Below are positions 5,428 to 7,876 of a stretch of DNA of 7,876 nucleotides, piece by piece. The notes under the pieces are model-generated. The model did not search any database. It saw only the letters and a program-made list of their open reading frames with translations, and was not told where the DNA came from. Each line of letters starts with the position of its first letter. Position 1 is the first letter of the stretch. The DNA is from Pseudomonadota bacterium (lineage in GTDB: Bacteria; Pseudomonadota; Alphaproteobacteria; Acetobacterales; Acetobacteraceae): positions 1 to 7,876 of the forward strand of contig JAEWCI010000589.1 in assembly GCA_023390705.1 (NCBI GenBank). The letters are read 5' to 3'. A program made the position numbers and the translations under genes.

Positions 5428-6401
5428 CGCGTGCTGGCCATGCAGAGATGGTCCGTGGCGCTTTCGGGGAACCAGACCTCGCCGGGCCGGCCGAGGATCT
5501 GCCGGATGCGGGCATTCGGCCGCGGCACCGCCACGCTGTCGAAGCGCTCCGTCGCCGGGTCGAAGCGCAGGATGCTGTTGCTGCCCCAGTCGGTCACCCA
5601 GGGCCGGTCCATCTCGTCCACATAGACCGCATAGGCCTGCGGCTTCTCCCCCGGCAGCCGCCATGTCCGCCAGGAGCCGTCCCTGGGGTCGTGGACCGAG
5701 AGGTTGCCGCTGTTCCACTCGCTGACCCAGATGCGGCCCTTGCTGTCGGACCAGACCCGGCGGGCGCCCTGGCGTGGCGTCGGCGGTTCGATGATGCGGC
5801 TCTCGCCGCTGTCCAGGTTGACCTCGGCGATGAAGCTGCCGGCCAGCGAGCAGTAGAACACCCGCCCGTCCGGCGTGGCGCAGATGCCGTAGGGGCCGCG
5901 GCCGCGCGGCGCGCGGAGGACGCGCATCGCCTCGGTCCGCGGGTCCAGCACGCCGTAGAAGCCGGACTGCCCGGTGAACCAGATGCGGCCGCGCCCGTCG
6001 AAGGCGGCGGTGTTCAGGTTGGCGTAGCCGGTTTCCTCCGGCAGCTTCCACAGCTTCAGCTCACCGCTCGCCGGGACGTAGCGGCCAATCGCGTTCTGCC
6101 CGCCCTCGGTGATCCACACCGCCTGGTCCGGGCCCATGATGACGCCGTGCGGCGCCGCGCCTTCGCCCAGCGGGATGTGCCGCGCCTCGCCGCTGCGGGG
6201 GTCGAGCCGGCCGAGCACGCCGCCACGCTGGCCGGAATACCAGACGATGCCGTCCTGCCCCACCGCCACGTCATGCGGATAGGCGCCGCGCGGCAGCGGG
6301 AAGCTGCGCAGGGTGATCCCGGCCGCCTGGGCAGGCGGGACGGCCAGGGCCGGCGCCAGCCCAAGCGCAAGGCTGCCGGTCAGCAGATGGCGACGCTTCA
6401 T
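5424..6401 (-). CDS. Secreted seven-bladed beta-propeller, Vgb (streptogramin-lyase-like) fold
   Basis: A 325-residue exported protein. The N-terminus KRRHLLTGSLALGLAPALA with a twin Arg resembles a Tat signal; cleavage is likely near AQA (24-26). The mature part repeats a unit of about 42 residues, roughly [H/Y]-x-V-x-x-x-x-D-G-x-[I/V]-W-[V/F]-[S/T]-[E/D]...G-x-[L/I]-x-R-x-D-P-x-[S/T]-G-E. Clear copies centre on 43-70, 85-112, 129-155, 171-199, 214-241 and 256-283, with a last half-blade at 298-314 (EVWFPES). This is the propeller plan of virginiamycin B lyase, but many proteins of this fold are not antibiotic lyases, and I could not verify the lyase His/Glu set; blades 5 and 6 start with Arg/Tyr where a His might be expected. 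Linkage to two cytochromes suggests a redox or sensor role instead. GGGGAGGA lies 6-7 bases before ATG 6401. It is the first gene of the unit and divergent from the Bug gene. Confidence 0.9.
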   Translation of the reverse strand: MKRRHLLTGSLALGLAPALAVPPAQAAGITLRSFPLPRGAYPHDVAVGQDGIVWYSGQRGGVLGRLDPRSGEARHIPLGEGAAPHGVIMGPDQAVWITEGGQNAIGRYVPASGELKLWKLPEETGYANLNTAAFDGRGRIWFTGQSGFYGVLDPRTEAMRVLRAPRGRGPYGICATPDGRVFYCSLAGSFIAEVNLDSGESRIIEPPTPRQGARRVWSDSKGRIWVSEWNSGNLSVHDPRDGSWRTWRLPGEKPQAYAVYVDEMDRPWVTDWGSNSILRFDPATERFDSVAVPRPNARIRQILGRPGEVWFPESATDHLCMASTR

Positions 6402-6442
6402 TGCCGTCCTCCCCTTGTCTCCACTGGTATCTCCACCGGCGC

Positions 6443-6448
6443 AGCATA
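6443..6448 (-). promoter_or_regulatory. Candidate -10 element of the propeller/cytochrome operon
   Basis: Read on the minus strand, TATGCT lies 41 bases before the propeller ATG in the context GCTATGCTGCGCC. It shares TATGCTG and a following GCGCC with the candidate before the dehydrogenase at 2974. No strong -35 box is seen. Confidence 0.35.
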
Positions 6449-6463
6449 GCGCGGATTCCTGAC

Positions 6464-6492
6464 TTGCCGCGACGCGGGCCGGCCGGTACCTC
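6464..6492 (+). promoter_or_regulatory. Candidate sigma-70-type promoter of the Bug gene
   Basis: TTGCCG (6464-6469) and TACCTC (6487-6492) are separated by 17 bases and end 28 bases before GTG 6521. The -10 match is weak, so this is only a candidate within the 119-base divergent region. Confidence 0.25.
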
Positions 6493-6520
6493 CCGCCTTT
6501 CGCCGCAACGGAGCACGCCC

Positions 6521-7528
6521 GTGCCGAATCCCGCCTTCCGCCGCCGCATCTTCCTGGCCGGTATCGGCGCCGGCCTCGCCACCCCCGGCCTGCCCCCCAT
6601 CAGCCTGTCCCGTCCGGCCGCGGCGCAACCCGGCCGCGTGGTGACCATGGTGGTGCCCTATGCCGCCGGCGGTGGCACCGACATCACCGGCCGCGAATTC
6701 GCCCAGGGCTTCGGGCAGGAACTGGGCCAGACCGTGGTGGTGGACAACCGTGGCGGCGCCGCCGGGCATGTCGGCTCCGTCCAGGTGGCGCGGTCGCGGC
6801 CCGATGGCACCACGCTGCTCTTCGCCGTCGCCACCAACATCGTGGTCAACCCGCACATGCAGCGCGGCGACCGGGTGGACCTCGCCACCGCCCTGGTGCC
6901 GGTGGCGCAGGTCTCCACCTACCAGTACGTGCTGGTGGTGAACCCGGCGGTGCCGGCCAACACGCTGCGGGAGCTGATCGCCCATGCCCGGTCCCGCCCG
7001 GCCGGGGAGCTGACCTATTCCTCGGGCGGCGTCGGCAACGCCAATCACCTGGCCGGGCTGCTGTTCAGCGAGGCCACCGGGCTGCGGATGGAGCATGTGC
7101 CCTATCGCGGCACCGCGCCGGCGCTGCTGGATGTGGTGGCCGGAAGGGTGACGATGAACTTCAGCTCACCGCCCCCGGCCATCGCCCTGGTGCGGGAAGG
7201 CAAGCTGCGGCCCATCGCCGTCACCGGCCCGCAGCGCATCGCCGCCCTGCCGGATGTGCCGACCCTGGCCGAGGCCGGGCTGCCGGGCGTGACCATCACC
7301 GGCTGGCATGGCGTCTTCGCCCCTGCCGGCACCCCGGCGGCGATGCTGGACCGCATGGAGGCGGCGGCGCGGCGCGTGGTGGCCTCGGCCGCCTTCCGCG
7401 AAAGGCTGGAGCGCGACGGGCTGGAGCCGGCGCCGGAACGCCCGCGCGCCGCCTTCGCCGAGGCGGTGAAGGCGGAAAGCGAGTTCTGGGCACGCAAGGT
7501 GCGGGAGCTGGACCTCAAGCTGGAATAG
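6521..7528 (+). CDS. Tripartite tricarboxylate transporter substrate-binding protein (Bug/TctC family)
   Basis: A 335-residue periplasmic solute-binding protein. In TctABC systems such proteins deliver carboxylates to a TctA/TctB membrane pair, but most Bug proteins are orphans, as this one is here. The N-terminus FRRRIFLAGIGAGLA is a Tat-like export signal with probable cleavage near AAA (33-35). Family blocks appear in order: VVPYAAGGGTDITGR (44-58), VVVDNRGGAAGHVG (72-85), YSSGGVGNANHLAG (166-179), HVPYRGTAPALLDVVAGRV (192-210), LPDVPTLAEAGLPG (243-256) and GVFAPAGTP (264-272). Length is typical. I chose GTG 6521: CGGAG lies 7 bases before it, and it places the Arg-rich signal at the very start; the frame stays open 40 codons further up to a TTG without family similarity. 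The ligand cannot be told. It is divergent from the propeller/cytochrome operon and may share its control. Confidence 0.95.
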   Translation: MPNPAFRRRIFLAGIGAGLATPGLPPISLSRPAAAQPGRVVTMVVPYAAGGGTDITGREFAQGFGQELGQTVVVDNRGGAAGHVGSVQVARSRPDGTTLLFAVATNIVVNPHMQRGDRVDLATALVPVAQVSTYQYVLVVNPAVPANTLRELIAHARSRPAGELTYSSGGVGNANHLAGLLFSEATGLRMEHVPYRGTAPALLDVVAGRVTMNFSSPPPAIALVREGKLRPIAVTGPQRIAALPDVPTLAEAGLPGVTITGWHGVFAPAGTPAAMLDRMEAAARRVVASAAFRERLERDGLEPAPERPRAAFAEAVKAESEFWARKVRELDLKLE

Positions 7529-7547
7529 GCGCCCCCGCGCCGCTGCC

Positions 7548-7876
7548 CTATCGCCGCCAGCCGCGATGGCCGTGCCAGCCGCGGTGGCCATGCCAATGCC
7601 GGTGGCCATGCCAGCCGCTGCGCCATCCCCAGCCGCCGCCGATATAGAGGCTCGGTCCCCAGTAGGGATAGGCCGGCGCGTAGTAGGAGTAGGGTGCGGG
7701 ATAGCCGTAGCCATAATAGGCCGGCACACCCGCCACCGCCCGGCTCTGCAGCGTGTTGCCGCTGGCGGTCATGCATTGCGAATAGGCCATGTCGTACTGG
7801 TACTGCAGGCCATAGCCGGTGGCCGCGGCCTGGTTGGCGCCGACCGCGGAGCCCGCCACCAACCCGGTGCCCGCCC
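7548..7876 (-). CDS. Partial glycine-zipper-like exported protein with Tyr-rich and His/Gly/Trp tail
   Basis: This is the 3' part of a gene whose start lies beyond the right edge; at least 109 codons are visible and the frame is open to the last base. The visible start AGTGLVAGSAVGANQAAATG has small residues spaced as in glycine-zipper membrane segments. It is followed by LQYQYDMAYSQCMTASGN, which matches the QxxYDxAYxQCM segment I know from short exported glycine-zipper proteins of proteobacteria. Next comes a Tyr/Pro/Gly-rich region (YYGYGYPAPYSYYAPAYPYW), then a tail of repeated HGHRGW that ends in RR. Such proteins are generally predicted to sit in the envelope; the function is unknown. 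The His-rich tail could bind metal, but this is a guess. It converges on the Bug gene with only 19 bases between the stop codons and no obvious terminator there. Confidence 0.82.
   Translation of the reverse strand, partial: AGTGLVAGSAVGANQAAATGYGLQYQYDMAYSQCMTASGNTLQSRAVAGVPAYYGYGYPAPYSYYAPAYPYWGPSLYIGGGWGWRSGWHGHRHWHGHRGWHGHRGWRR
7557..7628. repeat. 18-base tandem repeat encoding the HGHRGW tail
   Basis: Units start at 7557, 7575, 7593 and 7611. The first two differ at 2 of 18 positions, the third differs from the second at 3, and the fourth is decayed. On the minus strand each unit adds six residues of the HGHRGW type to the protein. Because the period is a multiple of three, copy changes would keep the frame. 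Confidence 0.82.

Noticed and set aside
5424..6401. Streptogramin (virginiamycin B) resistance lyase
   Set aside because: The propeller fold matches, but the lyase active-site residues could not be confirmed, and the operon with two cytochromes c argues for another role.

Overview
The window is very GC-rich, with strong G/C preference at third codon positions. It encodes a tripartite-tricarboxylate (Bug/TctC-type) binding protein, small class I cytochromes c and an MgtC/SapB protein. Together these point to an alphaproteobacterium, most plausibly of the Acetobacteraceae (Roseomonas-like). That placement is inferred from composition and gene families, not from a marker gene. Seven complete protein genes and one gene cut by the right edge are supported. 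No RNA gene, insertion sequence, CRISPR array or phage gene was seen.

Layout. Positions 29-1921 (minus) hold an ABC exporter with its membrane and ATPase domains in one chain. It is divergent from an MgtC/SapB-family membrane protein at 2053-2766 (plus), and the 131-base gap between them contains a hairpin. The 252-base gap 2767-3018 is rich in palindromes, including a three-armed repeat (2826-2884) that can fold in two mutually exclusive ways. It ends at a perfect Shine-Dalgarno for an atypical short-chain dehydrogenase (3019-3687) whose catalytic Tyr position is Phe. After another palindrome-rich gap (3688-3878) comes a small alpha/beta hydrolase (3879-4568).

A minus-strand unit runs from 6401 down to 4682. 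It encodes a secreted seven-bladed propeller of the Vgb (streptogramin-lyase-like) fold, then a mitochondrial/c2-type cytochrome c whose GTG start overlaps the propeller stop by four bases, then a second cytochrome c 14 bases further on. All three carry export signals, so the unit probably builds a small periplasmic redox module. Divergent from it, sharing a 119-base promoter region, is an orphan Bug-type binding protein (6521-7528). The right edge holds the 3' part of a minus-strand glycine-zipper-like surface protein with a Tyr/Gly/Pro region and a repetitive His/Gly/Trp/Arg tail made by an 18-base tandem repeat.

Most genes look like ordinary chromosomal genes. The parts most worth a second look are the three-armed palindrome at 2826-2884, the propeller/cytochrome/cytochrome operon, and the two enzymes with non-canonical active-site residues.
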